Below, one piece after another: positions 25,363-32,821 of a stretch of DNA of 64,000 bases. A program made the translations under genes and the position numbers. Under the pieces are notes generated by a model that had not been told where the DNA came from, did not search any database, and saw nothing but the letters and a program-made list of their open reading frames with translations. Source of the DNA: Actinomycetes bacterium. GTDB lineage: Bacteria > Actinomycetota > Acidimicrobiia > Acidimicrobiales > Acidimicrobilacustridaceae. Every line of letters starts with the position of its first letter. Positions within the stretch are counted from its first letter, which is position 1. The DNA is taken from assembly GCA_029782145.1 (NCBI GenBank), contig JAKOVH010000016.1:124001-188000 (forward strand), read 5' to 3'.

Positions 25363-26700
25363 ATGGATGGGGGTGTGGCCCAGCTGGGCGAGGCGATCGA
25401 GGCGCTCGACGTGCCCGTCGATCGCGACGCCATCCGCGCCGCCATCGCCCAGCGCGACCGGCTCGACGCCAAGATCACCGCCGCGGTGGCGGCCTACGAC
25501 GCGGCGGAGCTGTGGGACGCCGATGGGGCGACGTCGATGACCCGCTGGCTGGTGGCCGAATGCCGCATGAGCGACTCGACCGCTCGCCGCCAGGTGCGGA
25601 CCGCCAAGCGGCTGGCGGCGTTGCCGGCGATGGCCGAGGCGTATGCCGGCGGGGCGGTGTCGGGTGGTCAGGTCGATCTGCTGGCCAAGGCGGTCAAGCC
25701 CCGCCACGTCGAGCTGTTCGCCGACATCGAAGCGGGCATGGCGCGCACGTGGCGGTGGCTCGACATCGAGGGCACCACCACGGTGCTGCGCGACTGGTTC
25801 ACCAAGGCCGACGCCCTCATCGAACAGCCACCCGAGGAGGAGAGCCGACGGTCGTTCGTGCACCTCGACGAGCTGCTCGACGACCGCAGCCGCCTGCGCG
25901 GCGAGCTGGTGGGTGACGACCGGGCCATCGTGGCCGATGCGCTGCGCCTGGCCGGACGCGCCGATGATGAGCTCGACGGCCGGCGCCGCACCCGCGCCGA
26001 ACGTCTCGCCGACGCGCTGGTGGAGCTGTGCGCCCGGTTCCTGCGCGACCACGACACCCCCAAAGCACACCCCGGTCGGCAACGCCCCGGGGTGAACGTG
26101 GTGATCGACGCCGCCGACCTCGCCGCCACCACGCTGAGGGAGCTGGGCATCACCAGCACCGACGCCCTCGACGCCTACCTCGATTCACACCCGACGACGG
26201 CGGCGGAGCGGGCCTGGTACCAGACCGGCCTGCAGCGCCAACGTGAGCCGGGCGGTGGTGGCGCCGCCACCCTGTCGGGCCATGACATCTCGCCGGCGTT
26301 GGCCGCCGCGTTCTGCTGCGACTCGACCATGCGCCGGGTGCTCTCGACCGGGTCGACCGTGCTCGATTACGGCCAGCCGATGGCCAGCCTGCCCCGATCG
26401 GTGCGCGACGCCGTCATGCTCCGCGACCGGCGCTGCCGGTTCCGCGGTTGCCCGCGCACCATCGACTGGTGCGAAGTCCACCACGTGGTGCACCGCGAGC
26501 ACGGCGGGCCCGACGCCGTCGACAACTGCGTGCTGCTCTGTGCGAGGCACCATCACATCGTTCACAGAGACGGATGGGACGCCAAGCTCAACCCCGACGG
26601 CACCCTGCGCGTCACCGACCCCGACGGCCGCACCCACACCACCCGACCACCCGGGCCCGGCAACGGGCCCCCGTCGAACTGGCAGGACCCACTCCGCTAA
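25363..26700 (+). CDS. DUF222-HNH endonuclease family protein (13E12 repeat type)
   Basis: 445 residues. The N-terminal DUF222 helical region runs from LDAKITAAVAAYDAAELW through TSMTRWLVAECRMSDSTARRQVRTAKRL. The C-terminus has the HNH nuclease motif CRFRGCPRTIDWCEVHHVVHREHGGPDAVDNCVLLCARHHHIVHRDGW with its Cys and His zinc and metal ligands. These genes are multicopy in actinobacteria and often mark mobile or repeated regions. ATG 25363 is chosen because an AT-rich TAGGCT box (25350-25355) lies just ahead of it, suggesting a leaderless transcript. A GTG at 25303 is the alternative. It forms the left border of the small-gene region. Confidence 0.85.
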   Translation: MDGGVAQLGEAIEALDVPVDRDAIRAAIAQRDRLDAKITAAVAAYDAAELWDADGATSMTRWLVAECRMSDSTARRQVRTAKRLAALPAMAEAYAGGAVSGGQVDLLAKAVKPRHVELFADIEAGMARTWRWLDIEGTTTVLRDWFTKADALIEQPPEEESRRSFVHLDELLDDRSRLRGELVGDDRAIVADALRLAGRADDELDGRRRTRAERLADALVELCARFLRDHDTPKAHPGRQRPGVNVVIDAADLAATTLRELGITSTDALDAYLDSHPTTAAERAWYQTGLQRQREPGGGGAATLSGHDISPALAAAFCCDSTMRRVLSTGSTVLDYGQPMASLPRSVRDAVMLRDRRCRFRGCPRTIDWCEVHHVVHREHGGPDAVDNCVLLCARHHHIVHRDGWDAKLNPDGTLRVTDPDGRTHTTRPPGPGNGPPSNWQDPLR

Positions 26701-26920
26701 CCCCGCCCAACAGCTCGAGGCCAACCGCGCCGTGCCCCGGCACGGCCGTCGGCGGCACGATGCCGCTGCCACCGTCGAGCATCACCGAACCGGCGGTAGG
26801 GACACATCAGTCGAAGCCGCTTCTGCTTCGCTGCGCCGATCACATCATCAACGCATGAGGCTCCTGCTCACCGGTACTGTGCGCCGTCGACAGTCGGCGG
26901 CGACATCGAAAGGCGGACCA

Positions 26921-27730
26921 TTGAGCGACCTTCCTCCCCCTCCTGAAGCTTCTCCTCCTGGGGGCTCCCAGCCCCCTCCGCCTCCGCCGGGGATTCAGCC
27001 ATCCCCGCCTCCGCCGGGGATTCAGCCCCCGCCTCCGCGGGGGATTCAGCCACCTCCGCCTCCGACGGTCCCCACGCAGCCGGTCGGTGCCTCGCCCTCC
27101 GTGCCGCCGCCAGGCGCTCCTCCTCCTCCTCCTCCTCCTCCTGGGGGCGGAGCACCGCCGACTTACACCGCACCAGTTGCCGGTGAGCCAGCGAAGAAGT
27201 CGTCCAAGAAGTGGTGGTGGATAGGAGGGGCGGCGGTCATCCTCCTCCTGCTAGTGATCGCCGGCATCGCTGGTGGCGGCAAGAAGAACGAAGACAAGGC
27301 CATTGAGGCCTCCTCCTCAGAGACGGCCACGAAGCAGACCACAACCACTACCGCAGCTCCCACAACGACGACCACGGCGGCGCCAACCACGACGACAGCG
27401 CCAACCACGACGGTGCCGCCACTTACACCTGGGCAGCGCAACGCCGTGCGAAGCGCAGAGAGCTACCTGAACTTTAAGGGCTTCTCCCGTGCCGGCCTTA
27501 TCAGGCAACTTTCGTCGGAGTACGGCGAGGGCTTCTCAGTCGAAGACGCCACCTTCGCCGTTGACTACCTCAATGTCGACTGGAATGAGCAGGCGGCCAA
27601 GGCGGCACAGAGCTACCTGGACTTCAAAGGATTCTCACGCTCCGGCCTGATCCAACAGCTCGAGTCGGAGTACGGCGACCAGTTCACCCATGAGCAGGCC
27701 GTCTATGGCGTTAACGCTGTTGGCCTGTAG
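26921..27730 (+). CDS. proline-rich membrane protein with two Ltp-type (PF07553-like) repeats
   Basis: 269 residues. The layout is a proline-rich cytoplasmic part with repeated PPPPGIQP units (about residues 1-90), one transmembrane helix WWWIGGAAVILLLLVIAGIAG, a threonine/alanine-rich outer linker, and two near-identical 45-residue repeats: SAESYLNFKGFSRAGLI then SAQ-like AAQSYLDFKGFSRSGLI, each with an SEYG segment. These are the tandem helix-turn-helix-like domains of Ltp-family surface lipoproteins, known from phage superinfection exclusion, here on a transmembrane anchor. A TTG start is used because AAAGGCGGA precedes it. The same site precedes the ATG at 29515. ATG 26855 is the alternative. 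Confidence 0.75.
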   Translation: MSDLPPPPEASPPGGSQPPPPPPGIQPSPPPPGIQPPPPRGIQPPPPPTVPTQPVGASPSVPPPGAPPPPPPPPGGGAPPTYTAPVAGEPAKKSSKKWWWIGGAAVILLLLVIAGIAGGGKKNEDKAIEASSSETATKQTTTTTAAPTTTTTAAPTTTTAPTTTVPPLTPGQRNAVRSAESYLNFKGFSRAGLIRQLSSEYGEGFSVEDATFAVDYLNVDWNEQAAKAAQSYLDFKGFSRSGLIQQLESEYGDQFTHEQAVYGVNAVGL

Positions 27731-27761
27731 GCGCCTTCCCTGACGAAGCCCGGGACGCACT

Positions 27762-27792
27762 AAGCGTCCCCACCAAGTAGGTGGGGGCGCTT
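27762..27792 (+). terminator. hairpin terminator after the Ltp-repeat gene
   Basis: AAGCGTCCCCACC (27762-27774) and GGTGGGGGCGCTT (27780-27792) form a 13-base-pair stem with one G-T pair and a five-base loop (AAGTA). The stem lies 31 bases after the stop at 27730. The bases after it (GTGGCTTCTG) contain only a weak T-run. Confidence 0.75.
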
Positions 27793-27802
27793 GTGGCTTC
27801 TG

Positions 27803-27824
27803 ACCCACACCCGGCGATCGGGGA
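27803..27824. repeat. short intergenic repeat, copy 1 of type B
   Basis: A 22-base stretch with core CCGGCGATCGGGGA recurs at 29362-29383 with one difference. This copy is between the Ltp-repeat gene and the membrane protein at 27851. Near-identity in non-coding DNA over unrelated genes suggests a common regulatory or recombination element. Confidence 0.6.
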
Positions 27825-27850
27825 TGTCCGGTGCCTGCTAGACAAGCCGC

Positions 27851-28171
27851 GTGGCGGAGGAGATCTCCTCATCTGATGAGGCCTCGGCGGAGGTGACGCA
27901 CTACCGCGTTCCCGGCCTACTGGGCTGGGCGCTTCAGAAGCACCCCGAGGTCCTTGGCTTGTGCGGCGCTGTCGTCTTCACAGCCGGTGGGATCGCGATG
28001 CTGCTCAGCAACCCCGCCGGGAACTCAACGCAGGGGGAGCAGTACGGGCCGGACGCCCCGCTTCAGGTGTGGGTAGTGGTTGTCGCGTTCCTGCTCTTCG
28101 CTCTCGCCCTGTTCTCGATCTTCTTCATGCTCCTCTTCCTCTGGCAACGCGTGACGGGTCGGAGGCAGTAA
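27851..28171 (+). CDS. small two-helix membrane protein, unknown
   Basis: 106 residues starting at a GTG (reads MAEEISSSDEAS). Two transmembrane segments are visible, LGLCGAVVFTAGGIAMLL and WVVVVAFLLFALALFSIFFMLLFLW, with an acidic N-terminus and a basic C-terminus RVTGRRQ. No family is recognised. The first residues MAEE are shared with the next gene's start (MAEEQ), so the initiation regions look duplicated. It lies in the less GC-biased small-gene region with no obvious operon partner. Confidence 0.6.
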   Translation: MAEEISSSDEASAEVTHYRVPGLLGWALQKHPEVLGLCGAVVFTAGGIAMLLSNPAGNSTQGEQYGPDAPLQVWVVVVAFLLFALALFSIFFMLLFLWQRVTGRRQ

Positions 28172-28280
28172 GACCAAGCGAGGCTCGACCGCATCATGGG
28201 CGCACAGGACTGACGGCCGCGTCTCGTCCCCAGACCTGGCGGTAGGTGACGTTCCTGGGTCGGTTCGGCAGACTTGGCCG

Positions 28281-28750
28281 ATGGCGGAGGAGCAGTTCAG
28301 CACGCACGCTGATCCGGTCTGGCGAGACCGCTCGAACTTCATCATCAACGCAGCGCTTCCCGAGGCCGGCCGATTCGAGCAGCTCTGGGCCCGCCAGCGA
28401 CCCGACGACCTTCTTGAGATCTGCTGCATCCCCTTCTTCCTCTACGACGTTGCACTCGGAGACGTCGTACGGACGACGGCGAGAGGAGATCGCCGGTACA
28501 TCCTCAGCGAGGTCGTGTCGCCTAGCCGGTGGTACGTCTTCCGGGTCTGGTTCGGCGCTGCTAGCGACCCCACCTCGGTGGTGGTGGACCGCCTCAGGTC
28601 ACTGGGTGCCCTGATGGAGTGGTCCTCAGCCAACCTCCTTTCAGTGGATGCCAGCGACCAGCAGCACGCTCAGGAGATCGCGACTACCTGGCCAGCGCGG
28701 AGTCTCGGGGCGAACTCGTTTTCGAGACAGGCCGAACTAGCGGGCGCTGA
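28281..28750 (+). pseudogene. DUF4265-like gene with an apparent frameshift
   Basis: The N-terminal part (about 131 codons from ATG 28281) reads RDRSNFIINAALPEAGRFEQLW, DLLEICCIPFFLYDVALGDVVRTT and SLGALMEWSSANLLSVDA, which matches DUF4265 (the CIPFFxYxxALGDVV block). Around 28676-28686 this frame turns into low-complexity proline/arginine sequence running to 28910. Another frame continues there as RDYLASAESRGELVFETGRTSGR and stops at 28750, the normal type of ending. One base appears to be missing near ATCGCGACTACC. It is either a disabled gene or a sequencing error. If unshifted, the frame-zero product is 209 residues. Confidence 0.7.
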
Positions 28751-28915
28751 CCCTCGCGAACGCCACCCTCCCGGCGGACTGGGATACCCGCGACTCCGCT
28801 GGCAGAGGTCGCACACCAGAGGTGGTACGCAACTTCGGCCAGAACCGCAGTGCCCGTCACCCGGACCCGGCGTCGATGCAGGTCCACTCGTTGACGCTCA
28901 GGCAGACTGACCCTC

Positions 28916-29335
28916 GTGGACGACGACCCGGCGTCACGACGGAGCAGCGCGGCCCCAGGATGGTTCCCTGATCCTTGGGACTCGGCCCGCCACCGTTGGT
29001 GGGACGGAGTGCGTTGGACCGACGCTGTTGCGCCGGTTCGACGCCGGTCACCGCTTTCGACGGGCATGTGCGTCGTCCTCGTCCTGGCAGCAGTGGTGTT
29101 CGTCGGAATGTCGGTGTTCGGCATGCTCACCCTCGCGGGCTACTTCAGGAAGCCGACGCTGGCGCAGGTGGTCAGTGTCGAGCAGAACGGCGATCTGTGC
29201 ATACGGGCAGAACGTGCCTCAGACGTGGACTGCGTCCCGAACCTCGATGGCATCGAAGTCCACACCGGCGATTGCGTGCTCGTGTACTACGGCGAGGGGA
29301 TTCGAGTCGCTCGACGCACTCAGTGCCCCGATTGA
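28916..29335 (+). CDS. DUF2510 membrane protein
   Basis: 139 residues from GTG 28916. The N-terminal DUF2510 motif is APGWFPDPWDSARHRWWDGVRWTD (about residues 13-36), a WW-like short domain on actinobacterial membrane proteins. One transmembrane segment TGMCVVLVLAAVVFVGMSVFGML follows, then an outer domain with a cysteine in GDLCIRAERASDVDCVPNLDG and another pair near the end. The cysteines could form disulfides outside the cell. Function is unknown. DUF2510 tends to sit at the cytoplasmic end of signalling or secretion-linked proteins. Confidence 0.75.
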   Translation: MDDDPASRRSSAAPGWFPDPWDSARHRWWDGVRWTDAVAPVRRRSPLSTGMCVVLVLAAVVFVGMSVFGMLTLAGYFRKPTLAQVVSVEQNGDLCIRAERASDVDCVPNLDGIEVHTGDCVLVYYGEGIRVARRTQCPD

Positions 29336-29361
29336 CCAGCTCAGGAATGCCGGTGCATGGC

Positions 29362-29383
29362 ACCCACAGCCGGCGATCGGGGA
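29362..29383. repeat. short intergenic repeat, copy 2 of type B
   Basis: This copy of the 22-base element (21 of 22 bases identical to 27803-27824) lies 26 bases after the DUF2510 stop. A partial further copy GCCGATCGGGG follows at about 29399. No coding function is visible in the 179-base gap before the next gene. Confidence 0.6.
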
Positions 29384-29514
29384 CACCTTGCCGGTATCGC
29401 CGATCGGGGTGTTTCGTCAGGTCACCCGCCAGGGGACAGCCTGGGCGTAGGGTCAGTTTGGGTTCATGGCGGACTCGGCAGAGGACCAGCGCTCCCGCGC
29501 TGAAAGGCGGAATC

Positions 29515-29967
29515 ATGAGTGGTCGGTGGAAGGTGATCCGGCTGGTTGGGTTCGTGGTGTTTGCGCTCGCGGCCATCGTCTCGTTTGTGGTTCTCCGACC
29601 GAAGTCGCCCTCTGCACCGGACCGCTCGACACAGATCGCAGCTGCCCTATCGGATGACACCACCAACGCCAAGTCGGCCTCGTCGGCCCCTCAACAGCAG
29701 GTGGTGAACGGCTGGACTGCGCGGGATCTTCTGACGGTCCAGGCGACCACAGCGAACGATCAGCTTGCTATGGCCAAGGCTGGCTCCGACGCCTCCCGTC
29801 AGATCGCCGTACTCGTGCTCATCGCGGTGTTGGCTCTGTGCTGGGGCGGCGCCACCGCAGGGCTCGGTCGCATCGGAGGCGACCGGGCCCAGATCGAGGA
29901 GACGCCCGGCGACGAGCCCGCTGACGACGATGCGCTAACGGGGCCGCCCGCCACACCGATGCAATAG
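29515..29967 (+). CDS. small two-helix membrane protein, unknown
   Basis: 150 residues. Membrane segments are LVGFVVFALAAIVSFVVL near the N-terminus and IAVLVLIAVLALCWGGATAGL near residue 100. The loop between them (about residues 28-95) is polar and would be extracellular. The acidic C-terminus contains EETPGDEPADDD. AAAGGCGGA lies before the ATG, the same ribosome site as the Ltp-repeat gene. No family is recognised. Confidence 0.6.
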   Translation: MSGRWKVIRLVGFVVFALAAIVSFVVLRPKSPSAPDRSTQIAAALSDDTTNAKSASSAPQQQVVNGWTARDLLTVQATTANDQLAMAKAGSDASRQIAVLVLIAVLALCWGGATAGLGRIGGDRAQIEETPGDEPADDDALTGPPATPMQ

Positions 29968-30003
29968 GCCGCCGCAGAGCCGGCGTTCTGGGATAGTTCA
30001 TCG

Positions 30004-30324
30004 GTGGGTGGCGCCGAGCGGAAGCTTGACGAGCGTCCCATCTCAGGCGCGTCCGGATGGGCCTTCTTCGTGTTCGTGGTTGGGCTCGCCGTCTGCGTGC
30101 TCCCTATCGGGGGGCTCCTCGCAGCAGTGCAGCTGTCCGCCAATGGGAACGCTTGGCCCATGGTTGTGTGGGCCCTGCTGGCAATCGTCTTCCCCGTCGG
30201 CTGGGTCACGATCCGTCGGCACCGGGCCCTGAGCCGTGCGCATCTCATCGAGCGCGCCGCTGTGGCGTCACTTCTCCTACAGGCACCGCTGATTCCGATC
30301 GCCGTCGGAATGATGTCGCTGTAG
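30004..30324 (+). CDS. small membrane protein, unknown
   Basis: 106 residues starting at GTG. It has three hydrophobic segments: GWAFFVFVVGLAVCVLPIGGLLAAV, PMVVWALLAIVFPVGWV and VASLLLQAPLIPIAVGMM. The short basic connector RRHRALSRAH would be cytoplasmic. No recognised domain. It is separated by 36 bases from the previous stop and may be cotranscribed with it. Confidence 0.55.
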   Translation: MGGAERKLDERPISGASGWAFFVFVVGLAVCVLPIGGLLAAVQLSANGNAWPMVVWALLAIVFPVGWVTIRRHRALSRAHLIERAAVASLLLQAPLIPIAVGMMSL

Positions 30325-30342
30325 CCAGCCACTCGGCTGCCA

Positions 30343-30393
30343 CGCTCGGACATCACCCAGGCCCGGCGGGATGGGATGGTCGGTGAGAGACTC
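30343..30393. repeat. upstream repeat, copy 1 of type A
   Basis: CGCTCGGAC, an insertion of about ten bases, then CCGGCGGGATGGG and finally GTGAGAGACTC precede the PIN-like gene by 35 bases. The same blocks occur without the insertion at 31092-31130 in front of the next gene. It may be a duplicated promoter or leader region. Confidence 0.6.
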
Positions 30394-30428
30394 CGGTGGG
30401 CAGGTGATCCGACCGTTAGGTTCCGAAG

Positions 30429-31022
30429 ATGAGGGCAAACGACCTGGGGGACGCCATTTTCCTACAGGTACCCGGCGACTTTCCGGTGCGAGTAACGCTC
30501 GATTCGGACGTGTGCATCGACATCGACCAGTGGTCGCACGGAATCCGTCCGCGGAACCAGGACCGAGCAGACGCCATCGAAGGCCTTCTCAGACTTGCGA
30601 AGGCGCGCCGTATCGATTGGGCCCGAGCGAGTGACTTGCTCCGGCGAGAGTGGTCGCGCGGGCGGTCAAGTGAGGCGATTGCGCAACGAGACAGCCTGCT
30701 CGATGACCTTGGCGTCGCGAGCATCGGGACACCGGCACGGTTCGACATCACGGCCATCGGTGCTTCCGTGTTCGGAATCGATGACACCGAGCTTCGACAG
30801 CTATTCGGTGTCGAACTCCCAGGCTCCGGCGACAACCTCGCCGCGTTCGAAAAGGCCGTGTCCGATGTCGACCACCTACTCGCGCACGCAGTAGCTGGTC
30901 GATGCTGGTTCTTGATGTGGAACCGTCGCGACTTCATCGACCGTGGCAGGCGGGCGGAATTGGCGAGGCTCGGGCTGCTTGTGGGGACGCCGCAGGACGC
31001 GGTCGCGACGCTCAACCCTTAG
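30429..31022 (+). CDS. PIN-like domain protein (possible toxin or RNase)
   Basis: 197 residues. The first strand is VRVTLDSDVCIDIDQW with acidic residues in the place of the PIN active site. The late segment WNRRDFIDRGRRAELARLGLLVGTPQDAVATL matches the final PIN strand-helix pattern (DxF then a strand ending in TP). The middle is helical. This layout suggests a metal-dependent RNase of the PIN fold, but the catalytic acidic set is not unambiguous. No antitoxin-like small gene precedes it directly, and the gene uses a copy of upstream repeat type A. Confidence in the fold is moderate. Confidence 0.5.
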   Translation: MRANDLGDAIFLQVPGDFPVRVTLDSDVCIDIDQWSHGIRPRNQDRADAIEGLLRLAKARRIDWARASDLLRREWSRGRSSEAIAQRDSLLDDLGVASIGTPARFDITAIGASVFGIDDTELRQLFGVELPGSGDNLAAFEKAVSDVDHLLAHAVAGRCWFLMWNRRDFIDRGRRAELARLGLLVGTPQDAVATLNP

Positions 31023-31091
31023 AATGAGCGATTGCGTCCACCCGGCATCGCGTACGCAGCTGTCACCCCGTAGACGAGCTCCGGGTCGCGT

Positions 31092-31130
31092 CGCTCGGAC
31101 CCGGCGGAATGGGTCATCCGTGAGAGACTC
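31092..31130. repeat. upstream repeat, copy 2 of type A
   Basis: CGCTCGGACCCGGCGGAATG followed shortly by GTGAGAGACTC lies 22 bases before the ATG at 31153. It is the shorter copy of the element at 30343-30393. Confidence 0.6.
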
Positions 31131-31152
31131 GGCCGACGGAGGGCGTGACGGA

Positions 31153-31395
31153 ATGCCGGAGTATCTCGTCTCGTATGTCTACGGGCAGGGTGCGGTATGG
31201 GCGATCCTCGACGCGCCCGCAGTCGAGGAGATCGAGTCGGCCTATCCGGAGCTCGTCGTAATGGACGCTCGTCCGGCGTGGATGGACTATCCGGAGTACG
31301 AGCGGATCCGAGAACGACAGCGGTTCAACCTCGCACAGCCTCCGAGCGGTTTCCTGCTCGAGATCGTGAAGGCCAGGAAGCCACCCCAGACATAG
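31153..31395 (+). CDS. small conserved-looking protein, unknown
   Basis: 80 residues: EYLVSYVYGQGAVWAILDAPAVEEIESAYPELVVMD, then PAWMDYPEYERIRERQRFNLAQPPSGFLLEIV. The YxYGQGxVWA and PxWM segments look like a small conserved actinobacterial family that I cannot name. The protein is soluble with an alpha/beta pattern. The start follows the second type A repeat. It overlaps an opposing open frame whose first 26 codons on the minus strand (31395-31470) also look protein-like. Confidence 0.6.
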   Translation: MPEYLVSYVYGQGAVWAILDAPAVEEIESAYPELVVMDARPAWMDYPEYERIRERQRFNLAQPPSGFLLEIVKARKPPQT

Positions 31396-31538
31396 CCGGC
31401 CCGTCGGCCGAGCCGCGCTCAGCTCCAGATAGAGGTCGGCCAGTCGCTCGATGATCTCTCCCGACTCCATGACTCGAGTCTCTTCCGCCGGGGCGGTTGA
31501 CCGCCATAGCAATAGCGGTACCGAGCCGGCGTGAGGGG

Positions 31539-31958
31539 ATGGCCTTGCAGCCCGCTGGTACGTTCGCTCGGGTGCGGATTCGGCGGACGGCGATCACGGC
31601 CATCGCCATTGTTGTGGTGGGGATCCTTCCAGCCAGCTGCTCGAGCGAAACCAGCCCGTCGGCCAAGAACTGCATCCGATCGGATGGTGCGCAGGTGTGC
31701 GTCAGCGGAGGGAAGCTCACCGGAACAGGGCTGCAACCTGGCTCAAAGGTCCAGTGGCTCATCGACTACGCCCCCGCCCGGGGTGAGCACGGCCAATCCG
31801 GCGGTGAAGTGCGAGCCGACGGCGTCGGCAAGGCGTCCAGTCCAGTTGAGTACCCGAGCACCGGTGTCGGCACCAACACCATCGAGGTCATGGCAACGGC
31901 GGATACGGGCGTCCCGCTCACCGGGAACATCGTCCAGGTCGTCGCCGGCGGCGCCTGA
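31539..31958 (+). CDS. small secreted lipoprotein, unknown
   Basis: 139 residues. A basic N-region RVRIRR leads to the hydrophobic core TAITAIAIVVVGIL and the lipobox LPASC (about residues 30-34). The mature part has CIRSDGAQVCVSGGKLTGTGLQPGSKVQWLI and a beta-rich GVGTNTIEVMATADTGVPLTGNIVQVV, resembling an IPT/Ig-like single beta sandwich. GAGGGG lies directly before ATG 31539. GTG 31572 would shorten the N-region. No partner is recognised. Confidence 0.6.
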   Translation: MALQPAGTFARVRIRRTAITAIAIVVVGILPASCSSETSPSAKNCIRSDGAQVCVSGGKLTGTGLQPGSKVQWLIDYAPARGEHGQSGGEVRADGVGKASSPVEYPSTGVGTNTIEVMATADTGVPLTGNIVQVVAGGA

Positions 31959-32493
31959 CCCTTCATGCGAGCGCAGGCCGCGAGCCGAGTCCGTCACAGC
32001 CACCGTTGCTGCGGAATCAGGTAGACGAGGCCAGGGCTGTGGAGTGCGCCTCAGCGCCGCGGACGACCGAGTCCTAGGCTCCTAGGTGGGCCCGGGACTG
32101 ACCTGATCGAAGCGCCGGTGTCGGGATGCAAGCCGGCCACGCTGATCTGCGAGTCGTTCCCGATGTCGTCCCGGGCCCACCTCCGGTGGCCGGGGCCGGC
32201 GCGGCATGTGCCAGGTATGGTCTCGCCACGGCGGGAACCGCAGCTCGGCGGGCGGCACGAGGGTCCGATCCAACGACTGATGACCGACCTACAGGGCGAG
32301 CTGCCAGCGTCCAGAGTGCTGTTGCGGAGGAGACCGTCATCTGTGCTGCCCCCTCAGGGAGGGTCCGGGTGTGGCGCAATTCGCGAATGACCGTGGTCCT
32401 CGCCACTGTCGCCCTGCTCGCAGCTCCAGAGCTGCTCTCGATCAAGGCGATGGGCGATCAGAAGGTTGCGACCGCCCGTCGACCTTCCTCGGG
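31959..32493. other. about 0.5 kb without a convincing gene
   Basis: All six frames were read. Open frames exist here, for example on the plus strand to 32500 and on the minus strand from 32445, but their products are low-complexity arginine/proline/alanine sequence without start-site or domain support. A near-direct repeat CCTAGG (two copies at about 32074 and 32083) and some weak inverted sequence are the only structure seen. It may be decayed coding DNA. Confidence 0.5.
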
Positions 32494-32553
32494 TCAGTAG
32501 AAGAGCAGCTCGTCCTGTGGACACTCGTTGATTCGGGTTGCCCGGACCCGGCG

Positions 32554-32718
32554 CTATGGGACCGCCGTGTCTGGCGATACGGCGCAAGCCGCCCCGGTCC
32601 CGCAGTGCTCCGTCTTTCGCTCGTCGGAGCCGAGCCCACAACCGACGAGCACGTGAGACGTCACGAGCAGTAGAAGCCCTACCGCCAACATCCGCACTCT
32701 CGTCGCGGTGGTCCTCAT
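32554..32718 (-). CDS. very short lipoprotein, possibly truncated
   Basis: 54 residues reading MRTTATRVRMLAVGLLLL, then VTSHVLVGCGLGSDERK with lipobox VLVGC at about residue 26. The mature part has two further cysteines. The frame meets TAG at 32556-32554 and, after it, continues open for 19 codons (ending NECPQDELLFY, stop 32494), which looks protein-like. The gene may therefore be a longer lipoprotein interrupted by a nonsense codon. It is convergent in style with its larger lipoprotein neighbour at 32822. Confidence 0.5.
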   Translation of the reverse strand: MRTTATRVRMLAVGLLLLVTSHVLVGCGLGSDERKTEHCGTGAACAVSPDTAVP

Positions 32719-32821
32719 GGGACGTTGGACGCCGAGTCCATGACACCGGTTCCGGCTCCATTCCAGAAGTGCCGCATGCGTCTCCCACCCCAGGCGGGCT
32801 GAGACAGGGTTCGCCGTTCGT

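Noticed and set aside
31959..32553. Open frames on both strands, for example a 124-residue plus-strand frame ending at 32500
   Set aside because: No start-site signal, domain or coherent composition; the C-terminal hydrophobic stretch alone is not enough.
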